DNA of 64,000 bases from Microlunatus parietis (GTDB lineage: Bacteria; Actinomycetota; Actinomycetes; Propionibacteriales; Propionibacteriaceae): assembly GCF_013407955.1 (NCBI RefSeq), contig NZ_JACCBU010000001.1, positions 248,001-312,000 of the forward strand, given 5' to 3'. The position numbers and the translations under genes are program-made. A model generated the notes under the pieces. The model saw only the letters and a list, made by a program, of their open reading frames with translations, was not told the origin of the DNA and ran no database searches. Shown piece by piece: positions 1-9,099 of the stretch (position 1 is its first letter; each line of letters starts with the position of its first letter).

Positions 1-414
1 GGCCTCGACTACGAGAACGCACCACTGAACCTCAAACTGCGCTACTTCGAGCTACGACGGATCAACCTGGGAAACTTGCCTATCGCGTCCGCGATCCTAT
101 TGCGCTCTGTTCTCGAAGCCACCATCAAGGTCCATTTCGAGGGCTCTGCAACGCCCGCGACAGGCGAGTTGAGTGCGGTTTTCAAAGTGGTCGCGCAAAC
201 CTATGGCTCGGAGAAGACTCTCAAATCGACCATCGGCGCCATACAGTCGGGAAACGCCCACAAACATGGCTCTATCCAGTGGTTCAATCTCATCGCGCAC
301 AGCGCAGATGCGTCAGTGACCGCAGAGGACGTTCGGCAGGCGTGGAAGGTGGTCAATCCGCTGCTCAGGCGCTTGTTGCGTCCGCCATTACAGTCTGCCC
401 CTGCAACGCCTTGA
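1..414 (+). CDS. Hypothetical protein, C-terminal part (runs off the left edge)
   Basis: The frame is open from base 1 to a TGA at 412-414, so this is the end of a longer gene and the TTG at 76 is probably internal. The visible 137 residues are mostly helical and have no motif I can name with certainty. The end overlaps the 3' end of the convergent adenine methylase gene by 50 bp, which suggests the two ends came together without a spacer or that one of them is extended. Function unknown. Confidence 0.55.
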   Translation, partial: GLDYENAPLNLKLRYFELRRINLGNLPIASAILLRSVLEATIKVHFEGSATPATGELSAVFKVVAQTYGSEKTLKSTIGAIQSGNAHKHGSIQWFNLIAHSADASVTAEDVRQAWKVVNPLLRRLLRPPLQSAPATP

Positions 415-1273
415 CCACACCGGCGACCGCGGGCGATGCAACGAGTAGTTCTTCGGCCTGCCCCGGATACCGCGCGGAGTAGGTCAGTTCCAAGCGGCAT
501 TGGAAGTGCTCGCGATACAGCTTCTCAATCAGTGGAGCCGTGTCATACGTCATGAGCCAGTGCGCCTTCTCCACCGTATTGACGATCGCCGCGAGGGCTG
601 CGTGATCGCGCCCGTCGAACGCGTTGAGGTAGAGCTGAGACCCCGCCTGAACATAGGGCGGATCGATGTACATAAATGCTCGATCGTCCTGAGCGTAACG
701 CTGGATCACTGTCCTGCCGTCAAGGTCTGAGACCGTGATCTGATCGGCCAAGCCTCCGATCGCAGTCAATCGTTCGATGAGCGTTTCGCGATTGAAGCGG
801 GCGTCAATCTTGTATCTCCCTTCCTGCCGCTGACCGCCGATAACTCCGGCATTCAGAATCCCTGAACGATTGGTCCTGTTCAGAAAGAAGAAGGCGAACC
901 CGAGGCGGAGTGAATCTCGCTCATCGCGCGATCTGTATATCTCTCGCTGCTTCTGCCATTCAGCGATCGTAAGTGGGACGGACGCAACCATTTCAACGAA
1001 GCTGGCATTGTCTCCGACCGCAGATTTCCAGAAGGCGTACACCGCAGGGTCAATGTCGTTGACAACCAGTTCTTCGACAATGCCCTCACGGAGCAACGCA
1101 ATCCCAGCTCCCACGCCACCGGCATATGGCTCGATATAACGTGCACGCTCGACCCTGAGAGCATCGATGATGTCGCCAAAGAAGCCAGCGAGCGCCGCCT
1201 TTCCTCCCGGATAGCGGAGCGGCGAGAGCGTTCCGTACCGACGTGACGCGACAACCCGCAGCGTGTCACTCAT
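365..1273 (-). CDS. DNA adenine N6-methyltransferase, D12 (Dam) class
   Basis: This 302-residue protein would transfer a methyl group from S-adenosylmethionine to adenine N6. The SAM-binding motif EPYAGGVGAG lies near residues 48-57 and the catalytic DPPY at 204-207. FLNRTN near 130 and the N-terminal LRYPGGK are typical of the Dam/D12 group, and the length is normal. Its ATG overlaps the stop of the upstream small zinc-ribbon gene by one base (TGATG), so the two are probably co-translated. No restriction endonuclease is visible in the window, so it may be an orphan methylase protecting the mobile element or half of a system continuing to the left. Confidence 0.9.
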   Translation of the reverse strand: MSDTLRVVASRRYGTLSPLRYPGGKAALAGFFGDIIDALRVERARYIEPYAGGVGAGIALLREGIVEELVVNDIDPAVYAFWKSAVGDNASFVEMVASVPLTIAEWQKQREIYRSRDERDSLRLGFAFFFLNRTNRSGILNAGVIGGQRQEGRYKIDARFNRETLIERLTAIGGLADQITVSDLDGRTVIQRYAQDDRAFMYIDPPYVQAGSQLYLNAFDGRDHAALAAIVNTVEKAHWLMTYDTAPLIEKLYREHFQCRLELTYSARYPGQAEELLVASPAVAGVVKALQGQTVMADATSA

Positions 1274-1548
1274 CAGGACTCCTTCCCCGCTCGATGCGCG
1301 GCGACTCGACAGCGAGCCGAGCAGAAGCGCGCATCACCTCGCCCGAGGAACGCCTGATCGCAGCGCTCGCAGTTACGCCACGCCTTACGGCGACGTAGCC
1401 GCTCATGACGCAGCGCTCGATCAACGTCAGTGAGGCCCGCGTCGCTCAGGCTCGTGAAGTCCTGCATGTAACGGATACTACTCGTAAGGACATCACAGAG
1501 CCATCGACACGCCGAATCGATGCGGTACACCGTGAAGGGACGCGCCAA
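1273..1548 (-). CDS. Small zinc-ribbon protein upstream of the adenine methylase
   Basis: A 91-residue protein whose C-terminal half has two cysteine pairs, CERC near 60 and CSARC near 77, in an arginine-rich setting. This pattern usually binds one zinc ion and often contacts nucleic acid. The stop overlaps the methylase start codon by one base, so the pair is probably an operon. The N-terminal part, with a single CRWLC, shows no known domain. A DNA-binding or regulatory role for the methylase is only inferred. Confidence 0.6.
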   Translation of the reverse strand: MARPFTVYRIDSACRWLCDVLTSSIRYMQDFTSLSDAGLTDVDRALRHERLRRRKAWRNCERCDQAFLGRGDARFCSARCRVAAHRAGKES

Positions 1549-1604
1549 CCGAATGCGACTGTGTCGTGGTCAGTGCCCTATGGCGCGGTGGGCTCGCCTG
1601 CGCG

Positions 1605-1934
1605 TCACCGCGAGGACGGCACCGGTTGCCGTTCGCGACGCTCCCCCGCACGGACACTTATGAGCTGGATCAGACTGACGGGGCCGATCCAAAGGAACTT
1701 GAAGGCGTTCCAGACGAACACCAGGACCAGCAGGTAGAGCCAACCGGGACCCCCGTCGTTGATGATCGTGGTGCAGATCGCCGCGGCGTAGAAGTAGACC
1801 CCGGCGAGCAGCATCGCGGGGACGCCCCACTTCAGGCCGCGCCGTGTGCGGATCGCGTTGAGCAGCAGGTTCGTGGGTGCGTAGCGGAGTACGCCATAGC
1901 CTCGTGCGCTGAGCGCCACGGACGTCCGGAGCAT
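1605..1934 (-). CDS. Small membrane protein of actinobacterial mobile elements
   Basis: A 109-residue protein with two hydrophobic stretches, near residues 37-57 and 64-90, and a basic C terminus. The N-terminal [18 protein letters not shown] segment is conserved in small proteins that database records often label sulfate permease. At this length it cannot be a complete permease, so that label is not adopted. It is transcribed away from dprA; the 210 bp between the two should hold both promoters. Function unknown. Confidence 0.6.
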   Translation of the reverse strand: MLRTSVALSARGYGVLRYAPTNLLLNAIRTRRGLKWGVPAMLLAGVYFYAAAICTTIINDGGPGWLYLLVLVFVWNAFKFLWIGPVSLIQLISVRAGERRERQPVPSSR

Positions 1935-2144
1935 TGCAGGCCTCTTTCCTCGTCATAGCGCGACGGTGTTCCGTCGTGGAGGCGGCTATGAACCGAGTGC
2001 CCGCGAAGGGCCGTCCCGAAGGACCCGCATAGTTTGCTGAACCTGCCTCGCTACCGAGTTTACGACTGTCCTATGGCAGAGGGAACCCCATCGGCAGGCG
2101 GGCGTGTACCTCGTCGGTGACCTTGGAGCGAGAGGACACCGATC

Positions 2145-2534
2145 ATGGCCACGTTGGCGGAGCAGGTGCAGGGTGAGCGGATGGCGCGGGTCGCGTTGTC
2201 GATGATCGCCGAGCCGAACGACCCGATCACGGGGTACGTCCTGGCCCGTCACGGCGGGGTCGAGGCGCTGCGGCTGATCGAGTCCGACGACGAAGTGCCC
2301 GGCCTGGCACGCGCCGACACACTGATGTGGCGCGAACGACTGACGGCGCGGGTCACACCCGGCCTGCTGGATCAGATGGCTCAGGCGGAGCGGCATGGAT
2401 TCGGCACGCTCATCCCCGCCGACAAGGAATGGCCCGCCGGCCTGAACGACCTGAGCGATCGTGCGCCGTACCTGCTGTGGACTCGCGGTGCGGTCTCGTT
2501 CTTGATGACGGCGCTGAGCGATCGGTATTGGTAG
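2145..2534 (+). pseudogene. dprA: dprA, 5' fragment interrupted by a mobile element
   Basis: The 129 residues match the N-terminal domain of DprA, the single-strand DNA-binding protein that loads RecA during DNA uptake. The characteristic PYLLWTRG comes just before the Rossmann fold should start. After codon GAT (2520-2522) the reading frame enters foreign sequence and stops at 2532-2534. The missing part lies 8.2 kb away at 10731-11358. Joining base 2524 to base 10731 gives a 1008-nt frame of 335 residues reading LSDREATITGARAAT across the junction. As it stands the gene is almost certainly non-functional. DprA is common beside relaxases on actinobacterial elements. Confidence 0.9.
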
Positions 2535-2624
2535 TGCGCGCTGTTCCTTCTGGCGATATTGGGGGGATCCAGCGGCTGGGGAATGCTTGTCGCGTTCACT
2601 CCTCGCGCGACGAATGATGCAATA

Positions 2625-2644
2625 ATCTGCGTATGGATGCAGAT
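2625..2644 (+). promoter_or_regulatory. Candidate ArsR/SmtB operator over the start codon
   Basis: ATCTGC-N8-GCAGAT forms an inverted repeat that extends imperfectly to TAATCTGC/GCAGATAA and surrounds the ATG at 2633. An AT-rich -10-like AATAAT lies immediately upstream, so transcription may start very near the ATG. A dyad at this position fits autoregulation by the ArsR-family protein encoded here. Confidence 0.5.
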
Positions 2645-3004
2645 AAGCAGAGATGTGGAATGGACCCGGACAGCCAGTACGTGGAACTTGCGGTCGAGGT
2701 GTTCGGCCTCCTCGCGGACGCGACCCGAGTGCGGATCATCCTGGCCCTGCGCACCAACGACGAGCTGTCGGTGAATCACATCGCCGACATCGTGGACAAG
2801 TCGCCAGCGGCGGTCTCGCAGCACCTGGCGAAGCTGCGGATGGCGCGGATCGTGTCGACCCGGCAGGAGGGCCAGCGGGTCTTCTACCGGCTGGCGAACG
2901 AGCACGCCTCCCAGTTGGTATCCGACGCGATCTTCCAGGCCGAGCACGCCATCGCCGACGGCACGACCCCGGCGCACCACCACGAGGAACGAGAACGAGC
3001 ATGA
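2633..3004 (+). CDS. ArsR/SmtB-family metal-responsive repressor (Zn/Cd type)
   Basis: A 123-residue winged-helix protein. The recognition-helix region SPAAVSQHLAKLRMARIV and the wing GQRVFYRL are typical of SmtB/CzrA-type sensors. The C-terminal helix is rich in D, E and H (AEHAIADG...HHHEERE), resembling the alpha-5 zinc site. It would repress its own operon until zinc or cadmium binds. The stop overlaps the ATG of the downstream CDF exporter by 4 bp, which supports export of the sensed metal. The ATG at 2633 sits inside the putative operator; a later internal start at the second Met is also possible. Confidence 0.85.
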   Translation: MDADKQRCGMDPDSQYVELAVEVFGLLADATRVRIILALRTNDELSVNHIADIVDKSPAAVSQHLAKLRMARIVSTRQEGQRVFYRLANEHASQLVSDAIFQAEHAIADGTTPAHHHEERERA

Positions 3005-4026
3005 CCCAGCACGACCACGTGCACGATCACGGCGCAGGACCTCACGGGCACGATCATTCTCATGGTCACGGCGAGCACGGGCACTCGCACCCGACGGGGT
3101 TCAAGGGCTTCCTCTACGGAATCTTCGTGCCGCACTCCCACGATGCTGTGGACTCGATCGACGACGCGATGGAGGCCCACGCGCAGGGCATCCGGGCACT
3201 GAAGATCAGCCTCGTGGTCATGCTCGCGACGACCGTGGTGCAGGCCGTGATCGTCGCGTTCTCCGGGTCGGTCGCGCTGCTGGCCGACACGATCCACAAC
3301 CTGTCCGACGCGCTCACCGCGGTCCCGCTGTGGATCGCGTTCGTGCTGTCCCGCCGGGTCGCGACGCGCAAGTACACGTACGGGTTCAACCGGGCCGAGG
3401 ACCTGGCGGGCCTGTTCATAGTGCTGATGATCGCGCTGTCCTCGATCGTCGCCGCATATGAGGCGATCGACCGCATCGTGAACCCTCGGCCAGTCGAGAA
3501 CATCGGCTGGGTGATCGCCGCGGGCATCGTCGGGTTCCTGGGCAACGAAGCCGTCGCCGTCTACCGCATTCGTGTGGGGAGGAAGATCGGCTCGGCCGCG
3601 CTGGTCGCTGATGGCGTGCATGCCCGCACGGACGGGTTCACGTCTCTGGCGGTGGTCGCTGGCGGGGTCGGCGTGCTACTGGGCTTCCCCCTGGCTGACC
3701 CGATCGTCGGTCTGCTGATCTCGGCGATGATCGCGGTGCTCCTGGTCGGCACGGTGCGCTCGGTCGGTCGCCGACTTATGGACGGCATCGAGCCGGAGCT
3801 CGTCGACCGGGCCGAGCACGCACTGACGCATCTGGCTCAGGTCAAGTCCGTGGAACAGGTGCGACTGCGGTGGGTCGGCCACCGCCTCCGCGGCGACGCG
3901 GTCGTCACGGTCGCACCGATGAGTTTGGCCGAAGCCGACCGCCTGGCCGTTGCGGCCGAGGCGTCAGTGAAAGAGCACATGCCTAACGTCGACGAGATGG
4001 CTGTCCGCGTGACGGCCACGAAATAG
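3001..4026 (+). CDS. Cation diffusion facilitator (zinc/cadmium exporter)
   Basis: A 341-residue inner-membrane antiporter of the CDF family, expected to exchange cytosolic Zn2+ or Cd2+ for protons. The first 30 residues contain 12 histidines, a metal-collecting N terminus. About six membrane helices follow, with the metal-site motifs DTIHNLSD (96-103) in helix 2 and DGVHARTD (about 202-209) in helix 5, and a C-terminal cytoplasmic domain. It is translationally coupled to the ArsR-type repressor upstream. The HxxxD form of both sites suits zinc or cadmium better than iron or manganese. Confidence 0.92.
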   Translation: MTQHDHVHDHGAGPHGHDHSHGHGEHGHSHPTGFKGFLYGIFVPHSHDAVDSIDDAMEAHAQGIRALKISLVVMLATTVVQAVIVAFSGSVALLADTIHNLSDALTAVPLWIAFVLSRRVATRKYTYGFNRAEDLAGLFIVLMIALSSIVAAYEAIDRIVNPRPVENIGWVIAAGIVGFLGNEAVAVYRIRVGRKIGSAALVADGVHARTDGFTSLAVVAGGVGVLLGFPLADPIVGLLISAMIAVLLVGTVRSVGRRLMDGIEPELVDRAEHALTHLAQVKSVEQVRLRWVGHRLRGDAVVTVAPMSLAEADRLAVAAEASVKEHMPNVDEMAVRVTATK

Positions 4027-4101
4027 GGCACGTGCGTCGTCAAACGGCGAGCTAGCCCGAGCGGGTCAGTGCTCTCAGGCGGTGGCGTCTGACGGTACCC
4101 G

Positions 4102-5058
4102 CTACGGGACCAGCCGCGGGATGAGGCGGACGAAGACGACCATGACGACGAGTTCGACGAGCGTCTGAGTGACGACGATGAGTGGGGCGAGGTCGAAGGC
4201 GACAGGAAGTGCCAGGACCAGGGGGAGCACGACGAGCGAGTTCCGCGTCGCGCCGCTGAATACGACCGTCCGCTTCGCTGGAACGTCCAGCCCTGCAGCA
4301 GCCCCGGCGAGCATGCCGACGGGGACCATGACCGCGGCGAAGAACACGTAGACAGGGATCACGAGGAGCAGGCCGGTGATCTGCTGCCCGACGCCTGCGA
4401 TCTGGGAGGCCACGACCACGGCGAGCGTGAGCATCATGAGCGGCACCATCGCTGCCAGCCCGACCCGTTCGAGCACGCGTCCCCAGCGTGTTCGTGCCGC
4501 CGCGAGCTGCGTGAGAGCAGCAGCCGCGAGCGGTAGGACGATGAGCAGCAGGAACGCCTCCGCGAACGGTCGCAGGTCAACTGCTTGCACGAACTCCTCT
4601 CCGACGAAGAGCCACAGGTATGCGGGAAGCAGCAGGATCTGGGCAAGCATCAGCAGCGGCGCGGCCGCGAGCAACCGTTCCCGGGAGCCGCCGGCCAGTC
4701 CTGCGAACACGATGACGTAGTCCACGCACGGCGTCAGCAGAACGAAGAGCACACCGATCAGCAGCACCTGGTCGTGCGCGACGATACGAGACAGCACCCA
4801 CACCACGACCGGCACCAGCACGAAGTTCACCACGAGCAGCGTCGTCAAGAACCGCCAGTCACGGAAAGCGAGCCGGAGCCGCGCGAACGGCACGCCGAGG
4901 AAGGTGACATAGAGCAGCAGCCCGAGCACGGGGTTGATCGCTGTCTCCGCGGGATGCGCCAGGGCCGGGAACAGGAGGCCGGCCACAGCGCCCACGGCCA
5001 AGGCCACAAGGTAGAGCGCGACTTGGTGTCGCTCCATCCACTTCACGCCCTGTGCCAT
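4102..5058 (-). CDS. ACR3/bile-acid-symporter family permease, probable arsenic resistance transporter
   Basis: A 318-residue membrane protein with about ten hydrophobic segments in the BASS/ACR3 fold. LTPCVDYVIVFAGL near the middle contains the conserved cysteine that ACR3 exporters use for arsenite, and the C-terminal SGATRNSLVVLPL matches the second core motif. The ATG at 5058 is chosen because GGAGG sits 8 bases upstream; the reading frame extends further but without a better site. It faces the CmtR-like regulator gene across 53 bp that contain a palindrome, so both may be controlled by the same protein. Substrate is inferred from the family, not proven. Confidence 0.8.
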   Translation of the reverse strand: MAQGVKWMERHQVALYLVALAVGAVAGLLFPALAHPAETAINPVLGLLLYVTFLGVPFARLRLAFRDWRFLTTLLVVNFVLVPVVVWVLSRIVAHDQVLLIGVLFVLLTPCVDYVIVFAGLAGGSRERLLAAAPLLMLAQILLLPAYLWLFVGEEFVQAVDLRPFAEAFLLLIVLPLAAAALTQLAAARTRWGRVLERVGLAAMVPLMMLTLAVVVASQIAGVGQQITGLLLVIPVYVFFAAVMVPVGMLAGAAAGLDVPAKRTVVFSGATRNSLVVLPLVLALPVAFDLAPLIVVTQTLVELVVMVVFVRLIPRLVP

Positions 5059-5100
5059 GCGACCATCCTCCCAGGCTCGCAATAAGTCATCGTTCGCTGT

Positions 5101-5122
5101 ATAGTCATCGTGTGCTGACTAT
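5101..5122 (+). promoter_or_regulatory. Candidate CmtR/ArsR operator
   Basis: ATAGTCA-N8-TGACTAT is a perfect 7-bp inverted repeat that spans the GTG start codon at 5112. It lies between the divergent permease and regulator genes, so it could control both. The upstream AAGTCATCG repeats half of the motif. Confidence 0.6.
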
Positions 5123-5471
5123 TGCTTCCCGTCTTGATGTGATGAACCGGCTCGGCCGCGCGATGGCCGACCCGACCCGCTCCCGGATTCTGATGTCCCT
5201 GCTGGAAGGGCCGTCCTATCCGGCCGTACTGTCCCGTTCGCTTGAACTGTCGCGCTCGAATGTGTCGAACCATCTGACGTGCCTGCGGAATTGCGGCATC
5301 GTCGTCGCCGAACCTGAAGGGCGGCAGACCCGCTACGAGATCGCCGATCCGCACCTCACTGCTGCGCTTACGGCGCTGATCGACGTGACGCTCGCCGTCG
5401 ACGAGAACGCACCGTGTCTCGACGCGGCCTGCACGGTGCCCGGCTGCTGCGAAACGGAAGCGCAGGCATGA
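5112..5471 (+). CDS. cmtR: CmtR-like ArsR-family metal sensor
   Basis: A 119-residue ArsR-family repressor. The recognition helix SRSNVSNHLTCLRNCGIV carries cysteines at the same place as in mycobacterial CmtR, the Cd(II)/Pb(II) sensor (C57/C61 there), and the C terminus adds cysteines in PCLDAACTVPGCC, like the third CmtR ligand. The GTG at 5112 gives the usual N terminus LTIASRLDVMNRLG. An operator-like palindrome covers this start, suggesting a nearly leaderless mRNA and autorepression. The stop overlaps the ATG of the next transporter by 4 bp. Confidence 0.87.
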   Translation: MLTIASRLDVMNRLGRAMADPTRSRILMSLLEGPSYPAVLSRSLELSRSNVSNHLTCLRNCGIVVAEPEGRQTRYEIADPHLTAALTALIDVTLAVDENAPCLDAACTVPGCCETEAQA

Positions 5472-6139
5472 GCGCCACGCTGACAACTGCGCGCCGCACA
5501 ACGCTGCACCGCCGCGTCCGGTTCATCGTCGGATTCACGATCACCTACAACGTCATCGAAGCCATCGTCGCTGTCTGGGCCGGCATCCTCGCCTCCTCCG
5601 CGGCACTGATCGGGTTCGGCCTCGACTCCGTCGTTGAGGTGCTCTCGGCTGCCGCGATTGCGTGGCAGTTCACGCGCAAGGATCCCGAGCGGTGGGAGAA
5701 GGTCACCGTCAAGGCAATCGGCATCGCGTTCTTCGCCCTCGCCGCCTACGTAACCGTCGACGCCGTCCTGAGCCTCATCCAAGCAGAAGGGCCCGACCAC
5801 AGCCCCTTCGGTCTCGGCATCACCGCACTGAGCCTGCTCATCATGCCGCTGCTGGCCTGGTTCGAGGTCCGCACCGGACGCGAGCTGGACTCCAAGAGCG
5901 TGATGGCCGACGCCAAGCAGCTCATCCTCTGCGTCTACCTCTCCGGAGCGGTGTTCATCGGCCTCATGCTCAACAGCCTGTTCGGCTGGTGGTGGGCCGA
6001 CTCCGTCGCAGCGCTCGTCGTCGCGGTTCTCGCGATCCGCGAGGGCATCGAAGCGTGGCGCGGCGACGTGGAGTCCCCGTTCGAGGTCCTCGAAGACCTG
6101 GCAGATGACGATGACGACACAGAGGAGAAGATCCGATGA
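5468..6139 (+). CDS. CDF-like cation transporter
   Basis: A 223-residue membrane protein with five or six hydrophobic segments. It matches the short cation transporters that accompany CmtR genes in actinobacteria: GFGLDSVVE near 52 and the WWADSVAAL segment near 178 are the metal-site helices of the CDF fold. It lacks a histidine-rich N terminus and the long cytoplasmic tail, ending instead in an acidic DDDDDTEE stretch. It overlaps genes on both sides by 4 bp and would export the metal sensed by CmtR, probably cadmium or lead. Confidence 0.82.
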   Translation: MSATLTTARRTTLHRRVRFIVGFTITYNVIEAIVAVWAGILASSAALIGFGLDSVVEVLSAAAIAWQFTRKDPERWEKVTVKAIGIAFFALAAYVTVDAVLSLIQAEGPDHSPFGLGITALSLLIMPLLAWFEVRTGRELDSKSVMADAKQLILCVYLSGAVFIGLMLNSLFGWWWADSVAALVVAVLAIREGIEAWRGDVESPFEVLEDLADDDDDTEEKIR

Positions 6140-6483
6140 CACAGGGCCCATTCAGAGACGTCCCGATCGCGTGCACGCTCCCCACCATCGCGGAGGCCAA
6201 GACGCAGGTGGAGAAGTGGCAGGCGTTCGACGCCGACTACGCGCTCTCCTCGGAACGCACCGATTCCGAGCTCGTCATCCACTACGCCAAGGTCGATGAC
6301 TCGATCAGCCGGCTACGAGACCTCGTCGAGGTCGAGCAACGCTGCTGCGCATTCGTGCAGTGGGACATCGACGAGAGCGACAACGACCTGCGTCTGATCG
6401 CACGCGGCTCCGAGGAACAGCTCGCGGCTCTCAACGTCCCAGTCCGGGCACGTCGGCAAACTCGTGCAATTAGTTTGGAGTGA
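6136..6483 (+). CDS. Small CC-motif protein linked to metal-resistance operons
   Basis: A 115-residue soluble protein with no membrane segment. The segment LRDLVEVEQRCCAFVQWDI near residues 60-78 has a cysteine pair preceded by glutamates. It is shared by small actinobacterial proteins found beside mercury and arsenic regulators. The start overlaps the previous transporter stop by 4 bp, so it is the last gene of the cmtR operon. The cysteine pair could bind a thiophilic metal, but no activity is established. Confidence 0.65.
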   Translation: MTQGPFRDVPIACTLPTIAEAKTQVEKWQAFDADYALSSERTDSELVIHYAKVDDSISRLRDLVEVEQRCCAFVQWDIDESDNDLRLIARGSEEQLAALNVPVRARRQTRAISLE

Positions 6484-6519
6484 TTGCCGCGGCGTGAACT
6501 GCGGCAGGAGTCCGCGTAG

Positions 6520-9099
6520 TCACAGAAGTGGGCTGGGCATGCCAGTGCGCTCAATGACGGCGGCTGCGTAGGAGGTGCTGTTCGCCCCAATTGCGTTGGA
6601 CCACGCGATCGCGGAGGAGATCTCCAGCCCGGTCAATCGGCTGAGGACGACCGGCGGGAGCTCCTGCGCGAGTGCGATCAGCGCGCTGGTGCGTGCCAGT
6701 CGTGGTGGGATGCCGACCGCGCGGAGCCGGGCGTTGAGCGTGTCGGGTGCCATGTGGTGACCAGCGCGAGCTCCGGGATAGACCCACTCCTGTTCGATGC
6801 TCTCCACGAACATGCGCGGCGCGGTGCGGTTGCCGGCCGCTCCGGCAGCGGCCGGTGCGAGCTCGGCGGGAAGGACGAGCGGTGCCTTGCCGAGACGGAC
6901 GATCACGGCCTGATCGGTGACGGTGACGTCTTCCGCGCGCAGCTGGACGATCTTCGCAGCGCGGATGCCGAACATCAGCATCAGACCGGCGGCGAATTTC
7001 GTGTGCGGGTCGATGGACGCGTCGGAGGTGACGTCGGCGAAGAGCTGCCAGCGTTCGGCGTCGCTCATCGCTTGCGGGTTCAAGGTTCCGGACGGTGGGC
7101 GCGGCGCAGTGAGGCGGCGGGTGGTGCCGTTTCGCCCCGCCCAGGTCAGGAAATGGTGCAGGAACGGGCGGGTGCCGGTGGTGAGCCATTCATCGACGTC
7201 GGCCTGCGCGAGGGAGGCGAGGGAGCCGCCTCGGGCACGGATCCATGCCAGCAGCTCGATGATTCCCGTGATCTCGATCCGTCGCCAGGACAGCTGACCT
7301 GACCGGGACGGCATCGTGTTCCGCCGCAGGGCGCGCAGGTGCCGCCATCGCGCGTACTGGGTGACGGTGCGTCGCTCGCCCGGATCCGGGATCTCCGCGA
7401 GAGCGCCCTGGAGCCAGAGCTCGAACCGGGCGAGCAGCTCGTCCCTTGGCGGGAGCAACCCGTGGTCGATGAGCACGGACCGCACTGAGCGCGTCTGATA
7501 CTCGGAGCCGGCCTGGTCGAGGAAGGCGTGCGTGCGCAGGACCGGGTCGGCGAGCACTTGCGTGATCAGGGCGCAGGCGACGGTGCCGCGCTCGAAGGCG
7601 TAGACGATCTTCGATGGAGCACCCTGGAACCATCTTTCCCGCAGCTGCGCGATGCGGGCGTCGGTGGCGGCGAGTTCGTCGGGGACCATCTCGCGGATCA
7701 TCTGGTCGGCGCGGCAGCGCGGGCAGAGTTTCGCGATCAGCCGTGTCACGGTCCCGCAGCTGGTGCAGGGGCGGAACGACTCCGGTTGGCGGGGATAGCA
7801 GAGCGGGCAGAAGGGACGGCCCTCGATCCGGCCGTTCACGAGCCGGTCGTCGCCGCAGCTGGTGCAGGTCTCGATGATCGGCGGGACGCAGGCCCAGCAG
7901 AGGTAGCCCGAGCCGTCTTCGGCGCGTCGATGGCGCAGCCGGACCTCCCCGCAACTCACGCAAGGCTGCCGAGGGTTGGAGCACTGTTCGCAAGCGGCGC
8001 GTGCGGTGCCCGGCCAGCGGCATTGCCGCTCGTTCCCGCAGATCGTGCAGATGTCGACACTGGCCTTGTCGGAGCAGGGCTTGCAGACCGCCTTCTCACT
8101 GCCGTGGAACAAGCACGCGGCGATCTGCCCGCAGACCGTGCAGGTGTCCAGCTGGGAGGAGCTCCGACAGGTCGAGCACAGCGGCCCGTCCGGGCTGCGG
8201 TAGGCGATAAGGCGATGGTTGCCGCAGCTGACGCAGACGGCGTTCTCGTCGGGGAGCTTGTTCGTGCAGCGCTGGCAGAGTCTCCGGCCATCGGAGAGCA
8301 CCCGCTCCAGGTTGGTGACGTCGCCGCAGCCGTCGCAGGGACGGTGGTGGGCGACGCGGTAGCAGCGTCGGCAGCTCACCTTCCCCTCGACGCGCTCGGT
8401 CAGGGTGCGGGTCGTCCCGCAGCCTCCGCAGCGCCGCTCCGGAAGCCGGGCCCCGCCCGCGCGCATCAGATCGTAGAACGTGCCGAACAGCACCGACCCG
8501 GTCGCGGGGTCCGCGAACCACTCCTGTCCGTAAGCGGCGAGCTCGAGCATGAGCCTCGTGCTTCGATCCCGCGCGGACGGCATGCTCGCCAGGGCAGTGC
8601 GGATCACCTCCGACGCGACGCGTCGATGGCGACGGACCTCGTCGACGATCCGGGCGCGCGCATCGCGCCCCATCTCCCTCCAGCAGCCCCGGCAGTAAGC
8701 AGCTCCCGCCGGCCCAGACTGCAACCACCGCTCCTCATGACAGCGGTCGCAGTTCCCACTCCGACCCGTGCGGCGACGCGCGCACGGGTTGCACATACGC
8801 CCCTGATCGATCACCTGACGCAGCTCCCGCTGCTGCCCGCAAAGGACGCATCCGGGAGGACGCACCGTTCCCGCCCCCGCGTCTCGCAGGCGCAGCAGCA
8901 GTCCCGCCAACGCGGGAGGCATGTGCGGGTCCATCGAGGTCAGCAGGTGCGGTGAGGCATCCACCAGGTCCCGTGTGCGCTTCGCGACGGGCAACTGCTT
9001 GAAGCTGGCCTCAACGACTTCCTGGATTCGCGCGGGGTCGACGACGCGCTCGACGGCGGCGATCCGAGCCGACAGTTCTTCGAAGACCGGATCACGCAT
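6520..9099 (-). CDS. Zinc-ribbon array fused to a tyrosine-recombinase-like core (element 1)
   Basis: An 859-residue protein. From about residue 80 to 465 there are roughly a dozen CxxC pairs forming consecutive zinc ribbons (for example CGGCG...CRRC, CDGCG...CQRC, CTVCG...CKPC). The C-terminal 200 residues look like a tyrosine-recombinase catalytic fold: MLMFGIRAAKIVQL resembles the box I arginine helix, and ARTSALIALAQ...SYAA the terminal region, with normal catalytic residues only partly present. It overlaps the HTH gene upstream by 8 bp. It probably helps the adjacent recombinase recognise DNA; a regulatory or accessory role is inferred. A diverged 587-residue relative lies at 59685-61448. 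Confidence 0.7.
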   Translation of the reverse strand: MRDPVFEELSARIAAVERVVDPARIQEVVEASFKQLPVAKRTRDLVDASPHLLTSMDPHMPPALAGLLLRLRDAGAGTVRPPGCVLCGQQRELRQVIDQGRMCNPCARRRTGRSGNCDRCHEERWLQSGPAGAAYCRGCWREMGRDARARIVDEVRRHRRVASEVIRTALASMPSARDRSTRLMLELAAYGQEWFADPATGSVLFGTFYDLMRAGGARLPERRCGGCGTTRTLTERVEGKVSCRRCYRVAHHRPCDGCGDVTNLERVLSDGRRLCQRCTNKLPDENAVCVSCGNHRLIAYRSPDGPLCSTCRSSSQLDTCTVCGQIAACLFHGSEKAVCKPCSDKASVDICTICGNERQCRWPGTARAACEQCSNPRQPCVSCGEVRLRHRRAEDGSGYLCWACVPPIIETCTSCGDDRLVNGRIEGRPFCPLCYPRQPESFRPCTSCGTVTRLIAKLCPRCRADQMIREMVPDELAATDARIAQLRERWFQGAPSKIVYAFERGTVACALITQVLADPVLRTHAFLDQAGSEYQTRSVRSVLIDHGLLPPRDELLARFELWLQGALAEIPDPGERRTVTQYARWRHLRALRRNTMPSRSGQLSWRRIEITGIIELLAWIRARGGSLASLAQADVDEWLTTGTRPFLHHFLTWAGRNGTTRRLTAPRPPSGTLNPQAMSDAERWQLFADVTSDASIDPHTKFAAGLMLMFGIRAAKIVQLRAEDVTVTDQAVIVRLGKAPLVLPAELAPAAAGAAGNRTAPRMFVESIEQEWVYPGARAGHHMAPDTLNARLRAVGIPPRLARTSALIALAQELPPVVLSRLTGLEISSAIAWSNAIGANSTSYAAAVIERTGMPSPLL

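Noticed and set aside
1605..1934. Sulfate permease function for the small membrane protein
   Set aside because: The label is common for relatives, but 109 residues and two helices cannot form a known sulfate transporter.
2653..3000. Upstream extension of the CDF exporter frame through the ArsR gene
   Set aside because: This part is out of phase with the real ArsR protein and has arginine/proline-rich shadow composition; the exporter starts at ATG 3001.
7528..8955. 475-residue frame antisense to the zinc-ribbon gene
   Set aside because: Composition is typical of the complementary frame of GC-rich coding DNA, while the - strand has a dozen ordered CxxC motifs.
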